Assembly: GCA_964354145.1 (NCBI GenBank) | Contig: CAYGXX010000011.1 | Coordinates: 1 to 18,057 of the forward strand | DNA length: 18,057 nucleotides | Origin: UBA10110 sp964354145 | GTDB taxonomy: Bacteria; Patescibacteriota; Kazan-3B-28; UBA10110 | Direction: 5' to 3' | Program-made: the position numbers and the translations under genes | Shown here: positions 1 to 5,986 of the stretch, piece by piece | Numbering within the stretch: the first letter of the stretch is position 1 | Layout: every line of letters starts with the position of its first letter | The notes under the pieces: generated by a model | Told to the model about the DNA's origin: nothing | Databases searched by the model: none | The model's input: the letters and a program-made list of their open reading frames with translations, nothing else

Positions 1-262
1 AAAACCGCAAGGTGTTGGGGAGGAAGCGAGGTAGCCCGAGCGACGACGGGTTCTAGCGAAGCGGAGCCCCACCCCTTTCCCATGGTTCGATCCCCGTTAG
101 AAATTTAATACTAAAACCGGCCCGTCCTTCGCTTCATCTCACCCGTCCTTCGTTCTACAAACTACGGAGGGCTAACGTCGGGAATAAGAAACTATTCTCC
201 TTGTCCGTCCGTAGCTCACAAGAAGCGAAGGAGGATCCCGATATAGATAGCGCTTCGCAGGG
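1..262. repeat. Gene-free block of GC-rich palindromic repeats
   Basis: I see no gene in this stretch. It is a patchwork of short inverted repeats. AGCCCG (33-38) can pair with CGGGTT (47-52). CCTTCGT (147-153) pairs with ACGGAGG (164-170) around a 10-base loop. CTTGT (200-204) pairs with ACAAG (218-222), and CTCCTT (197-202) can instead pair with AAGGAG (228-233). The 11-mer CCCGTCCTTCG occurs twice, at 121-131 and 142-152. The vocabulary (CCTTCG, GAAGCG, GGAGG) is shared with the repeats at 263-329, 1022-1145 and 8172-8224, so I read it as a pile-up of dispersed repeats. Bases 84-96 look like a tRNA T-loop (GGTTCGATCCCCG) but have no pairing 5' partner. Confidence 0.5.
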
Positions 263-329
263 CAGTCTTCTTTCTGATTAATTTATATACTGGCGGAGCC
301 AGGCGAAGCTCCGCAAGGAGCGAAGACTG
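263..329 (-). repeat. Palindromic element E1 abutting tRNA CCA end
   Basis: A 67-base element bounded by a perfect 8-bp inverted repeat, CAGTCTTC (263-270) and GAAGACTG (322-329). It contains internal hairpins such as GAAGCTCC/GGAGCGAAG. The right end overlaps the last two bases (CA) of the encoded CCA of the tRNA at 328-402. It is homologous along its length to the 68-base element at 1078-1145: on the minus strand both share CTTCGCTCCT-GCGGAGCTTCG followed by TGGCT-CGCCAG. It could be a REP-like element or a processed tRNA trailer. The match of the boundary with a tRNA end is what I see; the mechanism is unknown. Confidence 0.6.
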
Positions 330-402
330 GTGGGCTCGGTAGGGATCGAACCTACGACCAACCCCTTATGAGGGGGCTGCTCTACCGCTGAGCTACGAGC
401 CC
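328..402 (-). tRNA. tRNA with CAU anticodon, probable tRNA-Ile2
   Basis: Full cloverleaf on the minus strand, 75 bases including an encoded CCA (328-330). The acceptor GGGCTCG pairs fully with CGAGCCC. The D stem is GCTC/GAGC, the anticodon stem GCCCC/GGGGT, the loop CTCATAA (anticodon CAT), and the T stem GTAGG/CCTAC with loop TTCGATC. The G1-C72 pair and the lack of the three G-C pairs at the base of the anticodon stem argue against an initiator. It has A73, C4-G69, U12-A23 and C29-G41, which are the known E. coli isoleucine identity features; the other CAU tRNA here lacks two of them. I therefore infer tRNA-Ile2, the substrate of TilS, encoded 1 kb away. Elongator Met is the alternative. 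Confidence 0.9.
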
Positions 403-505
403 CGTTAGAAGTATTGCTACTTCAACACTGAGAAAATAGCCTATCAATAACCTTTCTATTTTGGTACCACGCTCAGTTAGGTTAGGGAAAGACTTCTAAC
501 GGGGC
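399..505. other. Long inverted repeat and hairpin upstream of tRNA-CAU
   Basis: A perfect 14-bp inverted repeat (399-412 and 492-505, GCCCCGTTAGAAGT and its complement) encloses a second structure. In it, ACTGAG plus AAAATAG (427-439) pair with CTATTTT (456-462) and CTCAGT (472-477), leaving a 9-base bulge GGTACCACG (463-471). The outer arm covers the first four bases of the mature tRNA (399-402). GAAGT (408-412) can pair locally with ACTTC (419-423) instead. The bases just beyond the far arm (505-511) repeat the tRNA's own 5' acceptor strand. This may be a structured pre-tRNA leader, a separate RNA or a relic of an inverted duplication; nothing here decides between them. Confidence 0.6.
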
Positions 506-528
506 GAGCCCAAACTATTTAAATTATA

Positions 529-942
529 CTATCCCAAAACGTATTCCCACCATTTCTGCGGATTGGACATTTTGATTTGAGTATCAGCTTGATCCTCTGT
601 TTTGGTATTGCCGGGCTGCGTTAATGAAGAATTGTCTTGCGGGATAGCTACTACTTGTTCACCCGGCTTTTTATAACCTAGTTTGCGGCGGGCTTCCTTC
701 TCCTTAAAGGATTCTGTTTTAAGATAAGCAATTAAGTTTTTGAGCTGAGTGTTCTCTTGCTCTAATTGCACGATATCTAGTTTAAGTTTGGCGATCTCCT
801 GATTAATTTGATAGTTCTGCCAGAGAGCCTCGCCGGTGGCGACAAACATATATACAAAGATAATTCCCGCGATTAGGGTGCCAATAGGAAGGCGGAATTT
901 TTGCTTGAGGATAAATTTTCTAATGGGGTTATCTTTCCACAT
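529..942 (-). CDS. FtsB/DivIC-like septum formation initiator protein
   Basis: A bitopic membrane protein of 137 residues with the layout of the FtsB/DivIC family, which bridges the divisome (FtsL, FtsQ/DivIB) at the division site. What is visible: a short basic cytoplasmic N-terminus (1-17), one transmembrane helix (about 18-36), a heptad-rich coiled coil (about 41-76, rich in Q, L, E and K), and the family motif ARRKLGYKKPGE (84-95) followed by a beta-like stretch VVAIP. The last 35 residues are polar and poorly conserved in appearance, ending in an aromatic patch (QKWWEYVLG). It stands alone on the minus strand between two tRNA genes. The upstream AAGG lies only three bases from the ATG, so initiation by a Shine-Dalgarno site is doubtful. 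The family call is firm; whether it is FtsB or DivIC is not resolvable here. Confidence 0.85.
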   Translation of the reverse strand: MWKDNPIRKFILKQKFRLPIGTLIAGIIFVYMFVATGEALWQNYQINQEIAKLKLDIVQLEQENTQLKNLIAYLKTESFKEKEARRKLGYKKPGEQVVAIPQDNSSLTQPGNTKTEDQADTQIKMSNPQKWWEYVLG

Positions 943-1021
943 AGCCTTAAAATCACCCCCATCATCCCATAATGGTTGGTCTCACTCAAATTATCGGTTA
1001 ACGAGAGGATAAGTGTGCCCA

Positions 1022-1077
1022 TCCTTCGCTCTTTGAGCTTCCGCCGTCGCAAAAGCTATGGCGGACAAGACGGAGGG
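1022..1077 (+). repeat. Dispersed palindromic repeat, copy A
   Basis: Fifty-six bases with the series CCTTCGCTC, GAGCTTCCG, AGCTA, GGAC and AGACGGAGG. The reverse complement of 8172-8224 carries the same blocks in the same order and nearly the same spacing. TCCGCC can fold back on GGCGGA. This copy directly adjoins element E2. It looks like a REP-like intergenic repeat of the type common in Patescibacteria genomes; no coding capacity is seen. Confidence 0.65.
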
Positions 1078-1145
1078 CAACCTTCGCAGGTTTATTTATA
1101 GGCGGCTGGCGAAGCCAACCGAAGCTCCGCTAGGAGCGAAGGTTG
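1078..1145 (-). repeat. Palindromic element E2 abutting a tRNA-like CCA end
   Basis: A 68-base element with a perfect 10-bp terminal inverted repeat, CAACCTTCGC (1078-1087) and GCGAAGGTTG (1136-1145). It is homologous to E1 (263-329). As in E1, the terminal repeat overlaps the CA of a CCA trinucleotide, here the end of the tRNA-like remnant at 1144-1164, and the other flank reads GGGC in both copies. Internal hairpins are conserved with E1. Confidence 0.6.
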
Positions 1146-1164
1146 GTGGCAGGGGAGGGATTCG
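1144..1164 (-). pseudogene. Detached tRNA 3' end (T-loop to CCA)
   Basis: Read on the minus strand, these 21 bases run from the T-loop (CGAAT) through a T-stem 3' strand CCCTC and an acceptor 3' strand CCCTGCC to discriminator A and CCA. The expected 5' T-stem (GAGGG), anticodon arm and acceptor partner (GGCAGGG) are absent upstream. The sequence resembles, but is not identical to, the 3' end of the tRNA at 1244-1318. It is therefore a tRNA fragment: a decayed gene, a duplication scar, or an attachment-site remnant, since tRNA-targeting integrases typically leave the T-loop-to-CCA segment. Confidence 0.55.
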
Positions 1165-1230
1165 CCCCAGCATACGTGGGGCGCCCTGAGGATTTGGGGC
1201 GAACCTTTAAATTAATGGCTTACTCGCCCC
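1163..1230. other. Two tandem hairpins with interchangeable GGGGCG/CGCCCC arms
   Basis: CGCCCCA (1163-1169) pairs with TGGGGCG (1177-1183) around a 7-base loop, and GGGGCGA (1196-1202) pairs with TCGCCCC (1224-1230) around a 21-base loop. All four arms share the same six-base core, so arms may also pair between hairpins. The pair lies between the detached tRNA 3' end and the intact tRNA at 1244-1318. No U-tract follows on either strand, so a simple intrinsic terminator is not supported. Confidence 0.5.
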
Positions 1231-1243
1231 GTTAAAAATGTTC

Positions 1244-1318
1244 TGGTGCCAGGGGTGAGATTCGAACTCACGACCAATGGCTTATGAGTCCACTGCTCTA
1301 CCACTGAGCTACCCTGGC
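1244..1318 (-). tRNA. tRNA with CAU anticodon, probable elongator tRNA-Met
   Basis: Minus-strand cloverleaf, 75 bases including encoded CCA (1244-1246). The acceptor is GCCAGGG/CCCTGGC, the D stem GCTC/GAGC, the anticodon arm GTGGA-CTCATAA-GCCAT (anticodon CAT; the base pair next to the loop is an A-G mismatch), and the T arm GTGAG-TTCGAAT-CTCAC. The G1-C72 pair argues against an initiator tRNA. It has A4-U69 and G29-C41 rather than the C4-G69 and C29-G41 seen in the other CAU tRNA, so elongator Met is the better guess, with Ile2 as the alternative. A TATAGG hexamer lies about 8 bases before the mature 5' end. Confidence 0.88.
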
Positions 1319-1381
1319 AAGTTGCTCCTATATCGTAACTTAATTTAGGTTAGGCAAAAAGCTGAAAGTTGTAAATCCCAT

Positions 1382-1387
1382 TATAAT
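1382..1387 (+). promoter_or_regulatory. -10 box, leaderless tilS promoter
   Basis: A perfect TATAAT is followed by six bases and then the tilS ATG at 1394, so transcription would start at or next to the A of ATG. No Shine-Dalgarno site is present and no good -35 hexamer is seen at 16-18 bp. Confidence 0.65.
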
Positions 1388-1393
1388 GGGGGC

Positions 1394-2395
1394 ATGGAGT
1401 TTAAGGATAAGCTGATTTCTAGAGTAGACCGCCGATATTTTCCTCCTAAAGGGTCAAAATTGTTAGTGGCAGTTTCAGGAGGAGTGGATTCGACGGTATT
1501 GTTGTATGTGTTAATCTTGTTAGCAGCTAAATGGGACTGGGGGGTTATCGTTGCTCATTTTAATCACCAACTAAGGAAATCCGCGGGTCGCGATGCTAGA
1601 TTTGTGGCTGATTTGGCGAAAAGCTTAGGGCTAAAGTTTATTTTGGGTTCTAGCGATGTGGCTAAGATGGCCAAGGCTAAAAAACTAACCATTGAAGAGG
1701 CTGGGCGAGTAGCTCGTTATCACTGGCTGCAAACAGTGGCCAAGCGATATAAGGCAACCAGGGTTGTTACTGCTCATACTGCCGATGACCAAGTGGAAAC
1801 CGTGGTGATGAATTGGCTGCGCGGGGGTTTGGTTCGGGCTTTAGCGGGCATGCGGATGCAAGAGGGTAATCTTTGGCGACCATTTCTGCATATCCCTAAA
1901 ATTGAATTACAGAAGTTTGCTAAACATTATCATATTCAGTTTCGTGAGGATACCACTAATCAAAAACTGGTGTACACGCGCAATGTAGTCCGGCATAAGA
2001 TTTTACCGGTGCTCAAAAAGATTAATCCTGGGGTTAAGGGAATTCTCCAGCGCAATGCGGATAGTTGGGCACAATTAGAGGATTGGTTAGATCATTATTT
2101 GGATGATATATATAAAAAAGTATCTTTACGTAGTCAGAAGGATGAAATTAGATTTAATGAGGCTAGATTCCGGGAGTTGGATGGTTTTGTGCAAAATGAG
2201 TTATTGTTATTGGCTATCCAGAAGTTGAAAGGGGACCGCCAGGATATCAAGAAAGTTCATTTGGACGAAATGCAAGCGGTAGTGTCGAGCCCGCGGCCGA
2301 CAGCTTGGAAGCAGCTCCCGGGCAAATTGTTCCTCGGGAAGGGCTATGGTAGAATTAGTGTTAGCTGCCACCGGCCTAAATTTGTCGATAAATGA
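1394..2395 (+). CDS. tilS: tRNA(Ile)-lysidine synthetase TilS
   Basis: TilS uses ATP to attach lysine to C34 of the CAU-anticodon tRNA-Ile2, changing its decoding from AUG to AUA and its charging from Met to Ile. The N-terminal PP-loop ATPase is clear: SGGVDS (28-33), HFNHQLR after the next strand, and the family signature HTADDQxET from residue 128. The RGGLVRALAGM segment and the RNVVRHKILPVL segment are also typical. At 333 residues the protein lacks much of the C-terminal tRNA-binding extension of long forms such as that of E. coli. Position 1394 is the natural start because a TATAAT box lies six bases before it. The stop overlaps the ftsH start (ATGA), so the two are translationally coupled. 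Two CAU tRNAs lie just upstream on the other strand; one is its likely substrate. Confidence 0.95.
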   Translation: MEFKDKLISRVDRRYFPPKGSKLLVAVSGGVDSTVLLYVLILLAAKWDWGVIVAHFNHQLRKSAGRDARFVADLAKSLGLKFILGSSDVAKMAKAKKLTIEEAGRVARYHWLQTVAKRYKATRVVTAHTADDQVETVVMNWLRGGLVRALAGMRMQEGNLWRPFLHIPKIELQKFAKHYHIQFREDTTNQKLVYTRNVVRHKILPVLKKINPGVKGILQRNADSWAQLEDWLDHYLDDIYKKVSLRSQKDEIRFNEARFRELDGFVQNELLLLAIQKLKGDRQDIKKVHLDEMQAVVSSPRPTAWKQLPGKLFLGKGYGRISVSCHRPKFVDK

Positions 2396-4206
2396 GATTC
2401 ACTGTGAGTAAATTAATCGGTTACGCCCTGCTGATAATTTTAGTAGGCAGTTTGTTGTACAGCTTGTTTGGCGTGAATGCGGGGAATGTCAAAGAGATTC
2501 CCCTAAGCCAGGTAGTGGAAGATGTGGCAGCTGGTCGGGTGGAAAAGATTGTGGTTAAAGGCGATAACCTAACCATTATTGATCGTAATGGTACAGAATA
2601 TCGTTCGCGCAAGGAAGCTAACACCTCTCTATTCGATGCTGGGATTAATCCGGAGAAAGTTACTATTGAGGTGAAAGATATAAGCAGCACTGAGATGTGG
2701 GGAAGCATCATCTCTTCGCTGATTCCCTTTATTTTGATTTTTGGTTTCTTGTATTTTATGCTGCGCCAAGCTCAAGGGGCCAATAACCAAGCATTGTCGT
2801 TTGGACGTAGTCGGGCCCGACTGATCCCGTTGCAAGGCAAGAATCGCATCACTTTTAGTGATGTGGCGGGGGCTTATGAAGCCAAACAGGAATTGATGGA
2901 GGAGGTAGAGTTTCTTAAATATCCCAGCAAATTCTTAAGTATTGGTGCCCGGATCCCGAAGGGAGTGCTCTTAATGGGGCCTCCGGGGACAGGCAAGACC
3001 TTATTGGCGAAAGCCGTGGCTGGTGAAGCTGGCGTGCCCTTCTTCCATATTTCTGGTTCCGAATTTGTCGAGATGTTTGTGGGGGTAGGGGCTTCGCGGG
3101 TGCGCGATTTGTTCGCCAAAGCCAAGCGGAATGCCCCCGCCATTGTCTTTATTGATGAGATTGATGCGGTGGGTCGCCAGCGCGGGGCTGGCTTGGGGGG
3201 TTCGCACGATGAACGCGAACAGACTCTGAACCAAATTTTAGTGGAGATGGATGGTTTTGAAACTGATACTAATGTAATTGTGATCGCGGCGACAAATCGC
3301 CCCGATGTATTGGACCCTGCCCTCTTGCGCCCCGGACGATTTGACCGGCGCGTGGTATTGGAGCGCCCGGATATCAAGGACCGCTTGGCTATTTTGCAAG
3401 TTCACATCAAAGGTAAGCCCTTAAGCGACGATGTTAATTTAAATAAGCTGGCTAGCCAAACCCCGGGTTTTACTGGTGCTGATTTGCAGAACTTGGTTAA
3501 TGAGGCGGCTATTTCGGCGGCGCGGCGCAATCGCAAACGGATTGGCCAATTGGATTTTGAAGAGGCTCTAGAAAAAGTAATTTTGGGTCCCGAACGCCAC
3601 AATAAGATCTTAACCGAAGAGGAAAAAAGGATTACTGCTTATCATGAGGCGGGGCATGCGATTGTTTCTCATATTTTGCCCTATGGTGACCCGGTGCACA
3701 AAATCTCGGTGATCTCGCGGGGGATGGCCCTAGGTTACACCTGGAATATGCCGATTACTGACAAGTATTTGCATTCTAAAGCCCAGTTTATAGATGAACT
3801 GTCGGTGATGATGGGGGGTCGGGCGGCGGAACAATTGATCTTTAAAGAAGTGACTACGGGGGCAGCCAATGATTTGCAGAGGGCTACTGACTTAGCCCGG
3901 CAAATGGTCTTAAAGTTTGGGATGAGCGATAAAATAGGGCCAGTGGTCTTTGGTGGCAAGGAAGAATTAGTCTTCTTAGGTCGGGAGATTCATGAACAAA
4001 AAAATTACAGCGAAAAGGTAGCGGCGGTCATTGATGAAGAGGTCACTTCCATTATTAAAGAAGCTGAAGAGAAAGCTGAAATTGTGTTGAAGAAGTATCA
4101 ACAAGAGTTAAATGCGATTGCTGAAAGACTAGTGAAAGAAGAAGTGGTCGAGCGAGAAGATTTTGAAGCTTTTTTCCCGGATGTGCCTCGGAAATCAGAA
4201 AAATAA
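2392..4206 (+). CDS. ftsH: ATP-dependent zinc metalloprotease FtsH
   Basis: A membrane-anchored AAA+ protease that unfolds and degrades misfolded membrane proteins and regulatory cytoplasmic proteins as a hexamer. In order: transmembrane helix (about 7-26), a short periplasmic domain, a second transmembrane helix (about 105-124), an AAA domain with Walker A GPPGTGKT (196-203), Walker B IVFIDEID, the second region of homology ATNRPDVLDPALLRPGRFDRR, and an M41 protease domain with zinc motif HEAGH (418-422). The pore motif FVG is present in EFVEMFVGVGASRVRDLF. At 604 residues the length is normal, and the C-terminus is a charged coiled-coil helix. It begins inside the tilS stop (4-base overlap) and is followed three bases after its stop by murJ, so tilS-ftsH-murJ is one transcription unit. 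All catalytic residues I could check are intact. Confidence 0.97.
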   Translation: MRFTVSKLIGYALLIILVGSLLYSLFGVNAGNVKEIPLSQVVEDVAAGRVEKIVVKGDNLTIIDRNGTEYRSRKEANTSLFDAGINPEKVTIEVKDISSTEMWGSIISSLIPFILIFGFLYFMLRQAQGANNQALSFGRSRARLIPLQGKNRITFSDVAGAYEAKQELMEEVEFLKYPSKFLSIGARIPKGVLLMGPPGTGKTLLAKAVAGEAGVPFFHISGSEFVEMFVGVGASRVRDLFAKAKRNAPAIVFIDEIDAVGRQRGAGLGGSHDEREQTLNQILVEMDGFETDTNVIVIAATNRPDVLDPALLRPGRFDRRVVLERPDIKDRLAILQVHIKGKPLSDDVNLNKLASQTPGFTGADLQNLVNEAAISAARRNRKRIGQLDFEEALEKVILGPERHNKILTEEEKRITAYHEAGHAIVSHILPYGDPVHKISVISRGMALGYTWNMPITDKYLHSKAQFIDELSVMMGGRAAEQLIFKEVTTGAANDLQRATDLARQMVLKFGMSDKIGPVVFGGKEELVFLGREIHEQKNYSEKVAAVIDEEVTSIIKEAEEKAEIVLKKYQQELNAIAERLVKEEVVEREDFEAFFPDVPRKSEK

Positions 4207-4209
4207 ATT

Positions 4210-5790
4210 ATGATTCATAAATTTATTTATCGGAAGTCCAGTGTTTTGGAAGCCACAGTGGTTCTCGCGGTGGCTTCTTTAGTGAGCCGGCTCTTCGGGC
4301 TCTTGCGGGATCGCAGCTTAGCCGCTCACTTTGGAGCCGGCAATGTCTTAGATGCTTATTTTGCTGCTTTTAAGATTCCCGATTTCATTTTTAATTTATT
4401 ATTACTTGGAGCGTTGTCATCTGCGTTTATTCCCTTGTTCACTGAATATATGCAGAAGAATGGCAAGGATGAAGCCTGGAGTTTTGTAAACACTTTAATT
4501 AATTTTGGCATCACGGTTTTGACCGGGACTTTATTACTCATCGCCGTGTTTGCTCCGATCTTGTCGCATGTGATCGCTCCCGGTTTTGATGAGGCAAAAA
4601 GGGAGATGACGGTTAATTTAATGCGGGTAATGCTTCTGTCACCCTTGTTTTTTGGCTTAAGCAATCTGGCGGGAGGGATCCTTAATTCTTTTAAGAATTT
4701 TATTGTCTATGCGATTGCGCCCATTCTCTATAATCTTGGTATTATCGCTGGCGTATTGTGGATGGTGCCTCGGTTCGGCTATATGGGCCTGGCTTATGGC
4801 GTAGTTTTGGGAGCGTTTTTGCATATGCTGGTGCAGATACCCAGCGTGTTTGCCTTAGGGTATAAATACCGGATGCATATTAATCTCAAGCACCCAGCTT
4901 TGCGAAGAATGGCAGTCCTGATGATCCCGCGCACTTTAGGCATTGCGGCGCAACAAGTATCAGTTTTGGTGAACACTATTATCGCTTCTACGTTGGCGGT
5001 GGGGAGTATCGCAGTATTGAATTTGGGGGACAACCTCTACAGCTTGCCAGTGAGTATCTTTGGCATTTCTTTCGCAGTAGCTGTTTTCCCGACTTTGACT
5101 GAAAAATATACTTTGCAGAAAGTGGACGAGTTTAAGCAAGACATTATGCGGACTCTCCGGCAGATTCTCTTTTTGATTTTGCCGACTATGATGTTGTACT
5201 GGCTCCTCCGAGCCCAGATTGTTCGATTGGTTTTGGGAGCCGGTCAATTTGGTTGGGAAGATACGCGGTTTACTGTCTCGGTTTTAGCATTTCTAGTGTT
5301 TGGGATGTGGGCGCAAGCTATCATTCCTCTCCTGGCTAGATCATTCTATGCTTTACAGGATACCAAAACCCCGTTTCTAACTAGTTTAGTGGCTTTGATA
5401 ATCAACGTGGCGGGGGCGTTCTTATTAATCCGGTATTACCATGTGGTGGGGTTAGCCATGGCTATCTCTCTGTCAGGAATGGTTAATGCCGGAGTTCTGT
5501 TTGTGTTGTTGCGAAGACGAGTGGGAGTTCTACCCTTACGCAGCTTAGCGAAGATGATTACTCAGGTGGGATTAGGAAGCTTGGTGATGGGACTCGCGGG
5601 ATACGGGACTTTACAAGCGATGAGTTGGATTGTGAACACCCATACTTTTGTAGGGTTGTTGACGCAAGCCTGTGTGGCGGCGGTAGTGGCCGGGTTGACT
5701 TACTTGGCGGTGATGCGCAAATTCAACTTGCCGGAAGTTGATCTGATACTGAAACCCTTAGGCAGGCTACTTAAGAAAAGCGTAGTTTAA
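4210..5790 (+). CDS. murJ: Lipid II flippase MurJ (MviN family)
   Basis: A polytopic membrane protein of 526 residues. MurJ moves the peptidoglycan precursor lipid II from the inner to the outer face of the cytoplasmic membrane. The N-terminus carries the family signature: VSRLFGLLRDRSLAAHFGAG, then the DAYFAAFKIPDF segment. The rest is about 14 hydrophobic helices, including the motif-like LARSFYALQDTKTPF in the second half. It starts three bases after the ftsH stop with no clear Shine-Dalgarno site, so it depends on translation of ftsH. Length and signature fit MurJ better than other MATE-like exporters. Downstream, a U-rich stretch on the opposite strand marks a convergent RNA gene. Confidence 0.93.
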   Translation: MIHKFIYRKSSVLEATVVLAVASLVSRLFGLLRDRSLAAHFGAGNVLDAYFAAFKIPDFIFNLLLLGALSSAFIPLFTEYMQKNGKDEAWSFVNTLINFGITVLTGTLLLIAVFAPILSHVIAPGFDEAKREMTVNLMRVMLLSPLFFGLSNLAGGILNSFKNFIVYAIAPILYNLGIIAGVLWMVPRFGYMGLAYGVVLGAFLHMLVQIPSVFALGYKYRMHINLKHPALRRMAVLMIPRTLGIAAQQVSVLVNTIIASTLAVGSIAVLNLGDNLYSLPVSIFGISFAVAVFPTLTEKYTLQKVDEFKQDIMRTLRQILFLILPTMMLYWLLRAQIVRLVLGAGQFGWEDTRFTVSVLAFLVFGMWAQAIIPLLARSFYALQDTKTPFLTSLVALIINVAGAFLLIRYYHVVGLAMAISLSGMVNAGVLFVLLRRRVGVLPLRSLAKMITQVGLGSLVMGLAGYGTLQAMSWIVNTHTFVGLLTQACVAAVVAGLTYLAVMRKFNLPEVDLILKPLGRLLKKSVV

Positions 5791-5813
5791 TAAAATAAAA
5801 CGCCCAGAAAGCG
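5791..5813 (-). terminator. Weak intrinsic terminator of the minus-strand RNA
   Basis: On the minus strand CGCTT and GGGCG can pair (two G-U pairs) around a 3-base loop, followed at once by TTTTATTTTATTA. The stem is weak but the U-tract is long and lies exactly where the RNA from the 5899-5927 promoter should end, against the murJ stop codon. Confidence 0.35.
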
Positions 5814-5892
5814 CCCTTAAAAGGTTGCCTGAGAGCCCCGTTATCCAAGGTGGTTCCTTGGAAGGTTGACCTTAGAGCGGAGCTCTCAGGTC
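5793..5892 (-). ncRNA. Candidate structured small RNA, about 100 nt
   Basis: A near-consensus promoter on the minus strand (5899-5927) predicts a start near 5892. The transcript immediately forms a 13-bp stem from 5878-5890 and 5828-5840; the single non-Watson-Crick position is a G-U wobble in the minus-strand RNA but a C-A mismatch in the plus-strand RNA, which supports the direction. Inside are two hairpins: a 7-bp stem TCCAAGG/CCTTGGA with a 5-base loop (44-62 of the 5800s), and AAGG/CCTT (5862-5873). A U-rich tail follows at 5791-5800. There is no coding potential. It lacks the GGAA loop and AGCAGCC core of SRP RNA and is too short and branched for 6S RNA. I do not recognise the family. 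Confidence 0.55.
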
Positions 5893-5898
5893 ATTTGT

Positions 5899-5927
5899 AG
5901 TATAGGTGATTATTATGCTCCAGTCAA
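5899..5927 (-). promoter_or_regulatory. Sigma-70-type promoter TTGACT-17-TATACT
   Basis: On the minus strand, -35 TTGACT (5927-5922) and -10 TATACT (5904-5899) are separated by 17 bp. No ORF follows on that strand within the intergenic space, so the promoter points into the structured RNA at 5793-5892. The rRNA promoter at 17742-17770 has identical hexamers and spacing. Confidence 0.75.
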
Positions 5928-5986
5928 GGTTTTTTATCGCTTCCCTGTGTTAATATGGAGATACTATCCCTGGGAGGTGAGAATCA

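Noticed and set aside
84..96. tRNA 3' end on the plus strand (GGTTCGATCCCCG)
   Set aside because: The T-stem does not pair, and there is no acceptor, anticodon arm or CCA.
5844..5862. T-box-like AAGGTGGTTCC on the plus strand (and GTGGTACC in the hairpin near 463-471)
   Set aside because: There is no Stem I, no specifier loop, no downstream aminoacyl-tRNA synthetase or amino-acid gene, and the promoter shows the RNA is read from the minus strand.
5828..5890. TPP riboswitch, because of CCTGAGA
   Set aside because: The second TPP core element is missing and the CTGAG bases are part of a perfect stem.
5793..5892. SRP RNA or 6S RNA identity for the small RNA
   Set aside because: There is no GGAA tetraloop with the AGCAGCC core for SRP, and no long rod with a central bubble for 6S.
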